Assembly (NCBI RefSeq): GCF_028596125.1
Contig: NZ_CP117229.1
Coordinates: forward strand, 294,001 to 358,000
Origin: Listeria innocua
Lineage (GTDB): Bacteria; Bacillota; Bacilli; Lactobacillales; Listeriaceae
Direction of reading: 5' to 3'
DNA: 64,000 nt
Shown: in pieces, positions 17,543 through 27,662 of the stretch
Position numbering within the stretch: the stretch's first letter is position 1
Layout of the letters: every line of letters starts with the position of its first letter
Program-made: the position numbers and the translations under genes
Notes under the pieces: generated by a model
Databases searched by the model: none
What the model was told of the DNA's origin: nothing
Seen by the model: the letters and a program-made list of their open reading frames with translations, nothing else

Positions 17543-17738
17543 CGCATATTCAAAAGTTGATTTTTAGTTTATTTATGTATTATTTCACTTAATTTGACAA
17601 AAAGTATGTTTTTATATCTTTTTGATGCTATTTTCAATGATCAAATGTAAATAATTAGTCACATTTAGATTCATTATTTCTACTATAATAGAACTAGGAA
17701 GATAAATTTAAAATAAAGAATTTATGGGGGATGGAAGT
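17543..17738 (+). promoter_or_regulatory. AT-rich intergenic region with likely promoter of the DUF262 gene
   Basis: The stretch is non-coding and very AT-rich. TATAAT at 17684-17689 is a good -10 box about 50 bases before the gene start; no clear -35 box is seen at the right spacing. Confidence 0.4.
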
Positions 17739-19400
17739 ATGAGCATTATTAATAGTAATTTTAGAAGTTTAGGTTCATACATAATGGAGAATGTTTATAA
17801 AATACCTGATTATCAAAGGGAATATTCATGGGACGAAACTGAGTTAGAAGACTTATGGATGGATTTAAGTCAAATCATAAATGGAGAAACTGAAAGTCAT
17901 TTTTTGGGGCAAATTGTAATACACATAGATAAAAAAGTAGATGAAAAGCTTATTATTGATGGACAACAAAGAACAAGTACGTCCGTTATTTTGTTAGCAG
18001 CAATGAGAGATTTATTTATAAAAATACATGATTGTGGTTGGGAAGATGCACGTTTTGACGCAGAAGATATTACTACAAAATTTATTGGTCGATATACGCA
18101 AACTAGGGATGAACGTAAATTAATACTTGGCGAGAATGATAAAGAGTATTTTTCAAATAGAATTCAATTTATGACACCAGAAATAAAAAAGAAGCAAAAG
18201 TTAACTAACTCACAAAAAAGAATAGATTTTGCTTATGACTATTTTTATAAAAAACTAGAAAAATCCATGGACTCAGCTGAAACTTTGGAGAATAAATATA
18301 CAGTTTTAAAAGAGTTTTTTAGTACTTTTACAGAAAAATGCTCTGTTATGTTTGTAGAAACAGATGACATAAATGAAGCTTTTATTATTTTTGAGACATT
18401 GAATGCTAGAGGAAGAGATTTAGAGACAGCTGATTTATTGAAGAATCATTTGTTTAGAGTTGCGAATAAGAAAATTGATGTTGTAAAAGAAGAATGGAAA
18501 CAAATGTTAGAATTTCTTGGAAAGATTGATACTACTAAATATATCCGGCATTTTTGGAATTCCCAAAATTTATTTATTAGAGAAAAAGATTTGTATAAAG
18601 TAATAAGGAAAAAAATAACAACACCATTAGAAGCTAATAATTTTATGAAAGACTTACTGAAACTATCTGAAGTATATAGTGGCATGGTTAATCCAGCAGA
18701 AGATAATTTCTTTGATACGAATATTCAAAAAGTATTAGCTGATATAAATATACTTGGAGCTAAATCGTTTTATCCTATAATATTAGCGATGGTGAAGAAA
18801 GGTTATGATTTTAAAGAGATATACGATGTTCTCTCATGTATAGAAGTTTTAGTGGTAAGAAATTTCGTGGTTTCAGGATTAGTTGCAAATAAATATGAAA
18901 TAGAGTTTTCGAAAATTGCTTTTAGAATTTATCAAGAAGATATTGAAGATTTTGCTGAGATTATGAGTTTATTACGGAGAAATATTGTAGCAGATAATGA
19001 TTTTTTACATAATTTTTCCAGTTTTGAGATCAAAAATAAGCCTAGTATAAGATACATTTTGAAAAAGATTAATGATAGTTACTCGAAGGAACTTACTGTG
19101 TTAGATGATAATAATAAAGTTCATATTGAACATATAATGCCTGTAAAAGCGACTGATTGGGACATTATCAAAGAAGATCATGGTGAGTATTTATGGAAGC
19201 TGGGCAATCTTACTTTACTTGGTGGGGAATATAATAAAAAATCTACCAATAAAATATTTAATGAGAAAAAAGAAGTATATGAGTATTCGCAAGTACAGTT
19301 GACGAGAGAGCTATTGGACTACGAGGAATGGAATATAAAAACAATTAAAGAAAGACAACAAAGTTTGGCTGAGATAGCGGTTAATATTTGGAAGATTTAA
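17739..19400 (+). CDS. DUF262/DUF1524 (GmrSD-type) nuclease-like protein, candidate phage defence gene
   Basis: A 553-residue protein joining an N-terminal DUF262 domain and a C-terminal DUF1524 domain. DUF262 shows IPDYQREYSW and the nucleotide-binding signature LIIDGQQRTS near residue 75. DUF1524 shows the His-Me finger motif HIEHIMP near residue 465, followed by LGNLTLLGGEYNKKSTN. This is the architecture of GmrSD type IV restriction enzymes, which use NTP hydrolysis to cut modified phage DNA, and of related defence nucleases. The start at 17739 follows GGGGGATGG. It is AT-rich and followed by a membrane protein gene 45 bases downstream. A defence role is likely by family but untested here. 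Confidence 0.82.
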   Translation: MSIINSNFRSLGSYIMENVYKIPDYQREYSWDETELEDLWMDLSQIINGETESHFLGQIVIHIDKKVDEKLIIDGQQRTSTSVILLAAMRDLFIKIHDCGWEDARFDAEDITTKFIGRYTQTRDERKLILGENDKEYFSNRIQFMTPEIKKKQKLTNSQKRIDFAYDYFYKKLEKSMDSAETLENKYTVLKEFFSTFTEKCSVMFVETDDINEAFIIFETLNARGRDLETADLLKNHLFRVANKKIDVVKEEWKQMLEFLGKIDTTKYIRHFWNSQNLFIREKDLYKVIRKKITTPLEANNFMKDLLKLSEVYSGMVNPAEDNFFDTNIQKVLADINILGAKSFYPIILAMVKKGYDFKEIYDVLSCIEVLVVRNFVVSGLVANKYEIEFSKIAFRIYQEDIEDFAEIMSLLRRNIVADNDFLHNFSSFEIKNKPSIRYILKKINDSYSKELTVLDDNNKVHIEHIMPVKATDWDIIKEDHGEYLWKLGNLTLLGGEYNKKSTNKIFNEKKEVYEYSQVQLTRELLDYEEWNIKTIKERQQSLAEIAVNIWKI

Positions 19401-19445
19401 TTTAACTATTAGAAGATTGCACATGTCAGGAGATGAAAAGCAGCG

Positions 19446-20246
19446 TTGGAATTATCAATAAATATTCTAAATATTATTGGGATTCTTTTAGAAATAGGAG
19501 TTTCAATATATATTATTATTTCAGAAAAGAAGAAGAGCAAGAATCGAAATAGTGAAGCTGAAAATGATTTGATTCAACAAACGAATAATATTATAAATAA
19601 TACGCAAGGAGATAATGCGTCATTTAATTATACTAACGTTCTTATGCAATCAAAATATCAAGAAAGAGCGTATCGAGAAATATTAAATGATTTAGGAGAT
19701 AAAAAAGAAAACAAGCAGAAATCTAAATATGGAAAAAAGTGTTCATATTTAAGAAAAGTTATTAATATTGTCTGTTTGGGAATAGGTGGTTTTTGGGCAT
19801 TTTATTATTTTGATTTAATGAAAATAACATCTTTCAATACCTATCTATTAAATGTGTTATTTCAAACCATTTATACATTAGCCACTTTTATTTTGATTTT
19901 TTCACTTTCCAATTTTGTTAAATTATTTCTAATTCATTTTAAAGAGTATAATTATATAGTTTTACGGAAAATCCAGTTATTCTTAACAACTCTTTTTGCA
20001 CTGCTAGGTGCTACTATTTGGCTATATTTTGATTGGAGAGCGAATTTCAGACCATTATTTAATATGTACACTGAAAGTTCGTATTATACTTTAGGTATTA
20101 TAATGCTTGGATTAGTATTTTATGTATTCCATCAAATGGCACAAAGTTTTTTATTAAATAATATTTGGGTTCCTAAAAAAGCAGTTAAAATATTATTTGT
20201 ATCTTTAATTTTTAGTTTAGTAGCATCTATTTGTTTATTTATATGA
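19446..20246 (+). CDS. Membrane protein linked to the DUF262 gene, unknown function
   Basis: A 266-residue protein with an N-terminal membrane helix (about residues 5-25), a polar cytoplasmic or external loop of about 80 residues rich in Asn, Gln and Lys, and four or five further helices (about 105-125, 132-155, 175-195, 210-230 and 245-265). It begins with TTG 45 bases after the DUF262/DUF1524 gene; AGGAG lies about 13 bases upstream, so the start is uncertain. No domain was recognised. The pairing with a nuclease-like gene suggests an accessory or effector role in the same system, but this is only inference. Confidence 0.65.
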   Translation: MELSINILNIIGILLEIGVSIYIIISEKKKSKNRNSEAENDLIQQTNNIINNTQGDNASFNYTNVLMQSKYQERAYREILNDLGDKKENKQKSKYGKKCSYLRKVINIVCLGIGGFWAFYYFDLMKITSFNTYLLNVLFQTIYTLATFILIFSLSNFVKLFLIHFKEYNYIVLRKIQLFLTTLFALLGATIWLYFDWRANFRPLFNMYTESSYYTLGIIMLGLVFYVFHQMAQSFLLNNIWVPKKAVKILFVSLIFSLVASICLFI

Positions 20247-20319
20247 ATTATAGATATACTAAAATTAATAGTATTTGAATATCAGCATTTATTATTAAAA
20301 TAGGAAAGGAGACCCACCC

Positions 20320-21105
20320 ATGCCAAAACTAATCATCGACGCAGACGATTTCGGTCTATCCAAAGCCATCAACCACGGCATCATCGAAAGCTACAAAACC
20401 GGCATCACCACATCCACTTTACTCATGCCAAACCTAGAAACTGCCGAGCACGCAATCGCTCTCGCAAAAGACCACCCAGACCTATTCATCGGGCAACACA
20501 CAAACTTCCTGCTCGGGAAACCATGCGCGAACCCGGCGGAAATCCCGTCACTTGTCGACGAAAATGGGGAATTCCATCGTTCCAAATATTACCGGGCTAA
20601 CCCAGAACTGAAATTCCAATACGAAGATGTGCGCACGGAAACTATCGCTCAAATGGAACGGTTCAAAGCGCTAACGGGTCACTACCCAGAACACATTGAC
20701 TGCCACTCAATCGGTGATGAAACGGTTGATCAAGCTTTCTTTGATATTGCGCGTGAGTTCGGGATTCACACCACTTTAAAATACAGCGGCGATAAAAAAT
20801 GGCCAGATCAGGAAGGTTATTTGCCAATTACTAAACTGCTCGAGTCGGGCGCACTCCCTTATACAAATGGCGGAGTCTCGGTTGAAAACTTCCTAAATGA
20901 TGATTTCGGATTGCTGAAACTGGCACCAGATGAAATCGCTGAGATGCATTTTGATGTCGGTTTTTTGGATCAATTTGTGTTGGATAATTCTTCTTATACG
21001 TTGATGCGGTGCCGTGAGCTTGCGACGATTTGTGACGCGCGGGTGCGGGATTGGCTTAGTGAAAATGGGTTTGAGCTTATTACATTTGGGGATTTACAGC
21101 GGTAA
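20320..21105 (+). CDS. ChbG/HpnK (YdjC) family carbohydrate deacetylase
   Basis: A 261-residue metal-dependent deacetylase of the YdjC/ChbG family, which removes the N-acetyl group from chitooligosaccharides such as diacetylchitobiose. The N-terminal DADDFGLSKAINHGI carries the catalytic and metal-binding aspartates. The conserved IDCHS (about residue 125) supplies the metal-binding histidine, and IGQHTNFLLG lines the site. It has a clear AAAGGAGAC site and stands alone between the AT-rich accessory block and the thiamine riboswitch. The GC-richer codon use contrasts with the preceding genes and marks the return to core chromosome. Confidence 0.88.
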   Translation: MPKLIIDADDFGLSKAINHGIIESYKTGITTSTLLMPNLETAEHAIALAKDHPDLFIGQHTNFLLGKPCANPAEIPSLVDENGEFHRSKYYRANPELKFQYEDVRTETIAQMERFKALTGHYPEHIDCHSIGDETVDQAFFDIAREFGIHTTLKYSGDKKWPDQEGYLPITKLLESGALPYTNGGVSVENFLNDDFGLLKLAPDEIAEMHFDVGFLDQFVLDNSSYTLMRCRELATICDARVRDWLSENGFELITFGDLQR

Positions 21106-21142
21106 AACTCTATGTTATGATGAACGCAACTTAATAAGAAAA

Positions 21143-21228
21143 ACTAGGGGGGCCGATTCTGGCTGAGATAGGAAGGTAATGCTTTCTGACCCTTTGAACC
21201 TGTTTGTTAGTGCAAGCGTAGGGAAGTG
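21143..21228 (+). ncRNA. TPP riboswitch (THI element)
   Basis: The conserved parts are all present: ACTAGGGGGGCC, then GGCTGAGATAGG, CTGACCCTTTGAACCTG and GCGTAGGGAAGT. It sits upstream of tenA-thiM-thiD-thiE and just before a terminator hairpin, so thiamine pyrophosphate binding should stop transcription of the salvage genes. Confidence 0.95.
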
Positions 21229-21255
21229 AATGTGAAAGTGACCGGAAAATTTATC

Positions 21256-21305
21256 GCGGCTACTGTTTCTTTGCTTATGCTAAGGGACAGTGGGCGCTTT
21301 TTTTA
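21256..21305 (+). terminator. Riboswitch expression-platform terminator
   Basis: A stem of GCGGCTACTGTTTCTT (from 21256) and AAGGGACAGTGGGCGC (to 21297), with some G-U pairs, is followed by seven T residues. It lies between the TPP aptamer and tenA, as expected for transcription attenuation. Confidence 0.85.
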
Positions 21306-21327
21306 TTGTTCAAAAGGAGGAATTTGA

Positions 21328-22002
21328 ATGTTTGTTCACGGTTTTCAAGAAGAAGTAGGGGATTTATGGCAAGAAACGTTGCAACATCCATTTGTGCGGA
21401 GTTTGGCGGATGGGACACTTGAGAAGGAGGCGTTTTATTATTATCTACTCCAGGATGATTATTATTTGTCGCATTTTGAGAAGGTGATTGAGAAAAGTGT
21501 GGAGCAGGCTGGGACAGCGGAACTTGCTACGGAAATGAGGGAAGTACAGGTGCGGCTTCAGCAGTCGGAATTGTTGATGCGCGAACAGTTTTATCCGCGG
21601 GTTGGGCTAACGGAGCGCGATTTTTCCGAGCGAAAACCGGCGCCAACTGCTTATCATTATACTTCTCATCTTTACCGGATGGCGGATTTTGGCAGTTTTG
21701 GGGTGACAATTGCGGCGCTTTTACCGTGTTATGCGCTTTATGCTGATATGGGGAAAATGTACGAAGGGGCGCGGAGTTCGGAGCCATTTTATCAAGAGTT
21801 GTTGGATAGTTATGTGGATGAAAATTATCAAAAAGTGGTGTTGCAGCAGAAGCGGTTGGTGGAACAGGCGGCGAGTATGGCGGATGCGCGGGAACTTGCT
21901 CTGATGAAGCAGGCTTTTCAAATCAGTGTGGAAATGGAATGGGCGTTTTTTGATATGGCTTATAAAAAACAAAATTGGCGTGGGAGTGTGAATTATGTTT
22001 GA
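21328..22002 (+). CDS. tenA: TenA thiaminase II / aminopyrimidine aminohydrolase
   Basis: A 224-residue all-helical TenA protein. It hydrolyses aminopyrimidine breakdown products of thiamine to hydroxymethylpyrimidine (HMP) for reuse. Family hallmarks include [26 protein letters not shown] at the N-terminus, [12 protein letters not shown] in the middle (Cys in the active site) and a conserved glutamate near the C-terminal [11 protein letters not shown]. It is the first gene behind the TPP riboswitch and overlaps thiM by eight bases. With thiM, thiD and thiE it forms a salvage operon; no thiC or thiG is in the window. Confidence 0.95.
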
Positions 22003-22804
22003 TTTTATGATGTTGGAAAAGGTGCGGGAAAAAGGGCCGTTGGTACATAATATTACGAATATCGTGGTTGCGAATGACTCGGCGAACGGCTTGCTTGCGA
22101 TTGGTGCGTCACCGATTATGGCTTCTGCGAAAGAGGAAATGGATGAACTTGCGAAAATGGCGGATGTGCTCGTGATTAATATTGGGACGCTGGACGGGGA
22201 GCTTGTTACAGCGATGAAAATTGCTGGACGTGCGGCGAATGTTGCTGGGACGCCGGTTGTGCTTGATCCGGTCGGTGTTGGCGCGACTTCATACCGTCGT
22301 AAAGTGGTGCAAGAATTATTGGCAGAAATTCAGTTTACGGCGATTCGTGGAAATGCGGGAGAGCTTGCGGCGATTGCTGGTGAAGCTTGGGAAGCGAAAG
22401 GCGTGGATGCGGGTGTTGGTTCGGCGGATGTGCTGAGCATTGCTGAAAAAGTGGCGAACGAATGGAGCACGGTTGTTATTATTAGCGGCGAAGTAGATGT
22501 GATTTCGGACGGAACTCGTTTTGCAAAAGTGGCTAATGGTAGCGCACTGCTTCCAAGAATTACTGGTTCTGGTTGTTTGCTGAGTGCGGTTTGCGGTAGT
22601 TTTATTGCCGTTCAGGATGATGCTTTTCGAGCTAGTGTCGAAGCGTGTGCGAGTTATGCGGTGGCTTCTGAGTACGCGGAAATCGAATTAGAAAGAAAAC
22701 TTCCAGGTTCATTTCGACCGCTATTTTTGGATGCGCTTGCTAGTTGGTCGGTCGAAAAAACGCGTGCCAAAGCTAAAATTCAAGAAAGTGGTGAACACAA
22801 ATGA
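21995..22804 (+). CDS. thiM: ThiM hydroxyethylthiazole kinase
   Basis: A 269-residue ribokinase-like kinase that phosphorylates 4-methyl-5-hydroxyethylthiazole with ATP. The N-terminus [26 protein letters not shown] binds the thiazole, VLDPVGVGA and the anion-hole motif [11 protein letters not shown] (with catalytic Cys) lie further on. It overlaps tenA and thiD by a few bases, indicating translational coupling. Full-length for the family. Confidence 0.96.
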
Positions 22805-23604
22805 TTTTCCCACAAGTATTAACGATAGCTGGTTCAGATTCTGGCGGCGGCGCGGGGATACAAGCGGATATCAAGACATTTCAAGAGCGCAAAACCTTTG
22901 GCATGTCCGTCATCACGGCAATCACGGCACAAAACACGCTAGGTGTAAAAGCAGTGCATAAAATCCCGGTAGAAATGATCCGCGAACAGTGCGACGCGAT
23001 TGCAGAGGATTTTCAAGTAAGCGCTGTGAAAACTGGAATGCTTGCGGATGCAGAAATTATCCGGGAAGTGGCGCGGAATATCCGTTTGCACAACTTCCCA
23101 AATATCGTTATTGATCCCGTGATGATTGCAAAAGGTGGCACTGCTTTGCTTGAAAACGAGGCGACACAAGTGTTGAAAGATGAGCTTTTGCCACTTGGTA
23201 CGATAATTACGCCGAACATTCCAGAAGCCGAAGAAATTCTGGGAGAAAAAATCACAACAAAGGCGGAAATCGAACAAGCTGCTAAGAAAATTTTTGATTT
23301 AGGTGTAAAAGCGGTTGTTATTAAAGGTGGACATAGCGAAATGAGCGAGGCGGCTGATTTTTACTATGATGGTGAAATGACAAAATGGCTTACGAGCGAG
23401 CGCTTTGATACGCCTCATACGCACGGGACGGGTTGCACTTTTTCGGCATGTATTGCGGCTGAACTTGCGAAAGGTAATTCACTTTTAGACAGTGTTGTAG
23501 TTGCGAAAGAGTTTATCACAAGTGCCATTAAATATCCGCTTGGAATTGGTCACGGTCATGGTCCAACCAACCATTTTGCTTACCGATTGGAGGATGGGAA
23601 ATGA
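22801..23604 (+). CDS. thiD: ThiD hydroxymethylpyrimidine kinase / HMP-phosphate kinase
   Basis: A 267-residue ribokinase-family enzyme performing the two successive phosphorylations of HMP to HMP pyrophosphate. It shows [20 protein letters not shown] at the N-terminus, [11 protein letters not shown] in the centre and the anion-hole motif [11 protein letters not shown] with the catalytic cysteine region near residue 213. Its ATG overlaps the thiM stop by four bases, and its stop overlaps thiE in the same way. It supplies the pyrimidine half for ThiE. Confidence 0.96.
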
Positions 23605-24245
23605 GAGCTGAACTAGCTGTATATTTTATCGCTGGAACGCAAGACATAGTCCGCGGAACGTTGCCAGGTGTGTTAGAAGAAGCACTGAAAGCCGGAATTA
23701 CTTGTTTTCAATATCGCGAAAAAGGAGCGGGCTCACTCCAAACTACCTCCGAAAGAAAAGAAATGGCGCTGAAATGCCAACAATTATGCGCAAAATATCA
23801 AGTGCCATTCATTATTAACGATGATGTCGCGCTAGCCCTCGAAATCGGCGCAGATGGTATCCATGTCGGGCAGAACGACGAAGAAATTCGCCAAGTTATC
23901 GCGAGTTGCGCCGGGAAAATGAAAATCGGGCTTTCGGTTCATTCGGTTAGTGAAGCAGAGGAGGCAGAACGACTTGGCTCGGTGGATTATATCGGCGTAG
24001 GACCAATTTTTCCCACGATTTCAAAAGCGGATGCAGAGCCAGTAAGTGGAACAGCAATTTTGGAAGAAATTCGTCGGGCTGGAATTAAGCTACCAATTGT
24101 CGGGATTGGCGGAATTAATGAAACAAATTCAGCCGAGGTTCTCACAGCAGGTGCGGACGGGGTATCGGTTATTTCAGCGATAACTCGGTCGGAAGATTGC
24201 CAATCGGTTATCAAGCAATTAAAAAACCCAGGTTCCCCCTCCTAA
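23601..24245 (+). CDS. thiE: ThiE thiamine-phosphate synthase
   Basis: A 214-residue TIM-barrel enzyme that joins HMP pyrophosphate and thiazole phosphate to give thiamine monophosphate. Conserved pieces are FQYREKGAGS (pyrophosphate contact), INDDVALALEIGADGIHVGQND, GVGPIFPT and the phosphate-binding VGIGGINETN. It is the last gene of the riboswitch-controlled operon; the terminator overlaps its final codons. The whole operon fits thiamine salvage rather than full synthesis. Confidence 0.96.
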   Translation: MRAELAVYFIAGTQDIVRGTLPGVLEEALKAGITCFQYREKGAGSLQTTSERKEMALKCQQLCAKYQVPFIINDDVALALEIGADGIHVGQNDEEIRQVIASCAGKMKIGLSVHSVSEAEEAERLGSVDYIGVGPIFPTISKADAEPVSGTAILEEIRRAGIKLPIVGIGGINETNSAEVLTAGADGVSVISAITRSEDCQSVIKQLKNPGSPS

Positions 24246-24266
24246 AAGGGCAAACCTGGGTTTTCT
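24223..24266. terminator. Bidirectional terminator between thiE and the convergent glucosidase gene
   Basis: Stem AAAACCCAGGTT (24223-24234) with AACCTGGGTTTT (24253-24264), flanked by A and T runs on either side. Confidence 0.9.
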
Positions 24267-24271
24267 CATTT

Positions 24272-25815
<1,544 letters not shown>

Positions 25816-25894
25816 GATTTATAATTAAAATATAGCAAAAATAACTAGGATAGTCAACGGAAACAGATAACATCTACTCTGTTTGGAGCGGATG

Positions 25895-26086
25895 TTATTT
25901 ACGTTTAGAAAGAGTGAGCATACCGAATAAAATGCTTGCTGTGCTCGCGGATTCGTCTGTTTTTGTTGAATTTGATTGTCTTACAGAACTGACTTGCTCT
26001 TGTGCTATTCCTGCGTTCAGTTGTTGTTCTGGACTGGTCACAGTATCAATTTGCGCCAGTACGTCATTATGGGTTACTTTTTTCAT
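25895..26086 (-). CDS. Small ORF, possible remnant of a deleted surface-protein gene
   Basis: A 63-residue ORF with a good AGGTGG binding site nine bases before its ATG. The N-terminal 45 residues are polar (MKKVTHNDVLAQ onward) with no signal peptide. The end, SASTASILFGMLTLSKRK, looks like a shortened LPXTG sorting tail: a short hydrophobic stretch followed by a positively charged end, but without an LPXTG motif. In L. monocytogenes EGD-e the vip surface-protein gene lies next to this phospho-beta-glucosidase gene. So this may be a leftover of an internal deletion, or an unrelated small peptide gene. Confidence 0.45.
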   Translation of the reverse strand: MKKVTHNDVLAQIDTVTSPEQQLNAGIAQEQVSSVRQSNSTKTDESASTASILFGMLTLSKRK

Positions 26087-26408
26087 AATATTTCCACCTG
26101 TCTCTGTATTTGAACGAACAATAGAAATTATACTATTATTATAGCCCTAACATGAATTTCCATTTTTAGTCACCGATTCCATAATGGGAGTTTTTATATA
26201 AAAATAGACTTTTAGAAGAATAACTTTGCTTGAAAAGTAGCGTTTTAGTGCATTTAATGAGCTGTTTATGGCAAATGTATTGTATTGTTTTTTTGGGGAA
26301 GAACATAAGGAATGATATAGTGACAATTGTTTGTTAGTGAGTATAAGAGGGAAAAAGGTAGATTGAATGATAAGGATTTGTAAAAAAATGTATAGAGGGG
26401 GAGTCAGT
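26087..26408. other. Intergenic region without a recognised gene
   Basis: This 322-base AT-rich stretch lies between the small minus-strand ORF and the plus-strand GAP-family gene. A minus-strand open frame here overlaps the real gene and has no supporting signals. GATATAGTG near 26316 could be a -10 region for the downstream gene. Nothing else was seen. Confidence 0.5.
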
Positions 26409-27068
26409 GTGGGTTCAGCTTTTTCAGCTATTTTGTCACCGGCAGTAGGTATTTTAATTAGTCCATTTCCAATTGTAGGGCTTATTTTGATTTTACTGAG
26501 CAACAAGGCACGGATTAACAGTATTTTTTATACGGTTGGTTGGATTGTTGGGAATATTGCTATTTTCTTTATTGGATTATTTTTAATGAGTTCGGCGGTT
26601 AGTTCGTCCGGAGATCAGTCAACCTTGGTCAAAGTGGTACTTATTGTGTTAGGGGTTTTACTTATTTTGCTCGGTGCGCATGATTTTACGAAACGTCCAA
26701 AAAACGGGGAGAAAGCTGCAACACCAAAATGGTTTGAAAAAATGAGCAATATTAAACCAGTTGGCGCGATGATTTTTGCTTTCTTATTATCTGCGGTGAA
26801 TCCTAAGAATATGTTGCTTTCTCTGACTGCGGGTGTTAGTGTTGGTGCGCTGAATTTAACTGGCGGGCAAGAAACAACGGCAACTATTATTTTTGGAATT
26901 ATCGCTTGTTGTTCGATTTACATCCCAACGATTGCTTTCTTACTGGCTGGGAATCGACTTAACAACGCATTAGATAGTACGCGTAAATGGCTTATCCAAA
27001 ACAATTCCGTGATCATGGCTGTACTGTTCTTGTTTATCGGTCTAAGTGTTATTAGTAAGGCATTTTAA
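26409..27068 (+). CDS. GAP (Sap/LysE-like) family membrane protein
   Basis: A 219-residue protein with six predicted membrane helices. The opening AFSAILSPAVGILISPFPIVGLILILLSNKARINS, with paired helices and the short SNKAR loop, and the second-half motif SAVNPKNMLLSL are typical of the GAP family (once DUF2910), related in topology to LysE exporters and named after Sap proteins of mycobacteria. The GTG at 26409 is preferred because AGAGGGGGA lies just before it; an ATG at 26367 would add 14 hydrophilic residues. The substrate is unknown. It ends at its own terminator. Confidence 0.8.
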   Translation: MGSAFSAILSPAVGILISPFPIVGLILILLSNKARINSIFYTVGWIVGNIAIFFIGLFLMSSAVSSSGDQSTLVKVVLIVLGVLLILLGAHDFTKRPKNGEKAATPKWFEKMSNIKPVGAMIFAFLLSAVNPKNMLLSLTAGVSVGALNLTGGQETTATIIFGIIACCSIYIPTIAFLLAGNRLNNALDSTRKWLIQNNSVIMAVLFLFIGLSVISKAF

Positions 27069-27072
27069 ATGA

Positions 27073-27112
27073 TAAAAGGGCTACTTGTTCTCAAGGATTA
27101 GTAGCTTTTTTT
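27073..27112 (+). terminator. Terminator after the GAP-family gene
   Basis: AAAAGGGCTACT pairs with AGTAGCTTTTTT across a loop, followed by a T run. Confidence 0.7.
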
Positions 27113-27153
27113 TATTTAAAAATGCAGACTGTTCACATAATGTCTACATACTA

Positions 27154-27166
27154 TGAAAACGTTTTA
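27154..27166. promoter_or_regulatory. Candidate CcpA (cre) site
   Basis: TGAAAACGTTTTA matches the cre consensus well. It lies about 70 bases before the PH-domain gene at 27235, suggesting carbon catabolite control. Confidence 0.5.
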
Positions 27167-27234
27167 TGCTAATATGGCTTCACTTGTTCATTTAAAATTG
27201 AATAAGAATACTTACAACAAAAAGGATGGGTTTC

Positions 27235-27627
27235 ATGTTTGACAAACTAATGGGAAAAGCAGCAATTGTTACCGAATCATCTTATGGCATAGAACGATTT
27301 TTAGAAGATGATGAAAAGATTATTCAAATTTTTAAATTTATAAGAGATGAAGTTATTATTACTTCAAAAGGGATTTTTAATGTGGATGCTCAAGGGATAA
27401 CTGGTAAGAAAGTAGAATTCAAGTTTTTCCCGAAGAAGGCATTAAAGTATGTTTCGATCGAGACGGCGGGAACTTTAGACCGTGACTTTGACTTGAAAAT
27501 TGGTGTTGATGGCAATACGGTCGTGACACAAAACACCTCTTTTTCCGCGCCAATCGCCTTAAAAGTGCATAAAAATGATACAGAAATGGGATTTGCGCTT
27601 TATAAAATGATTAAAGAAATGTTATAA
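27235..27627 (+). CDS. Bacterial PH-domain protein (bPH_1 type)
   Basis: A 130-residue soluble protein that resembles the bPH_1 pleckstrin-homology fold (formerly DUF1696). IERFLEDDEKIIQIFKFIRDEVIITSKGIFNVDAQGITGKKVEFKFFPKKALKYVSIETAG is the typical strand pattern, ending with a C-terminal helix (IALKVHKNDTEMGFALYKMIKEML). The start at 27235 was chosen because AAAGG lies nine bases upstream, while the ATG at 27226 directly abuts it. Proteins of this group are found alone and their role is not established. A cre-like site upstream suggests catabolite regulation. Confidence 0.8.
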   Translation: MFDKLMGKAAIVTESSYGIERFLEDDEKIIQIFKFIRDEVIITSKGIFNVDAQGITGKKVEFKFFPKKALKYVSIETAGTLDRDFDLKIGVDGNTVVTQNTSFSAPIALKVHKNDTEMGFALYKMIKEML

Positions 27628-27630
27628 GTG

Positions 27631-27662
27631 AAAGAGAAGACGATATTCGTCTTCTCTTTTTT
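27631..27662. terminator. Bidirectional terminator
   Basis: AAAGAGAAGACGA (27631-27643) and TCGTCTTCTCTTT (27647-27659) form a perfect stem with a three-base loop, followed by T residues. It lies between convergent genes. Confidence 0.9.
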
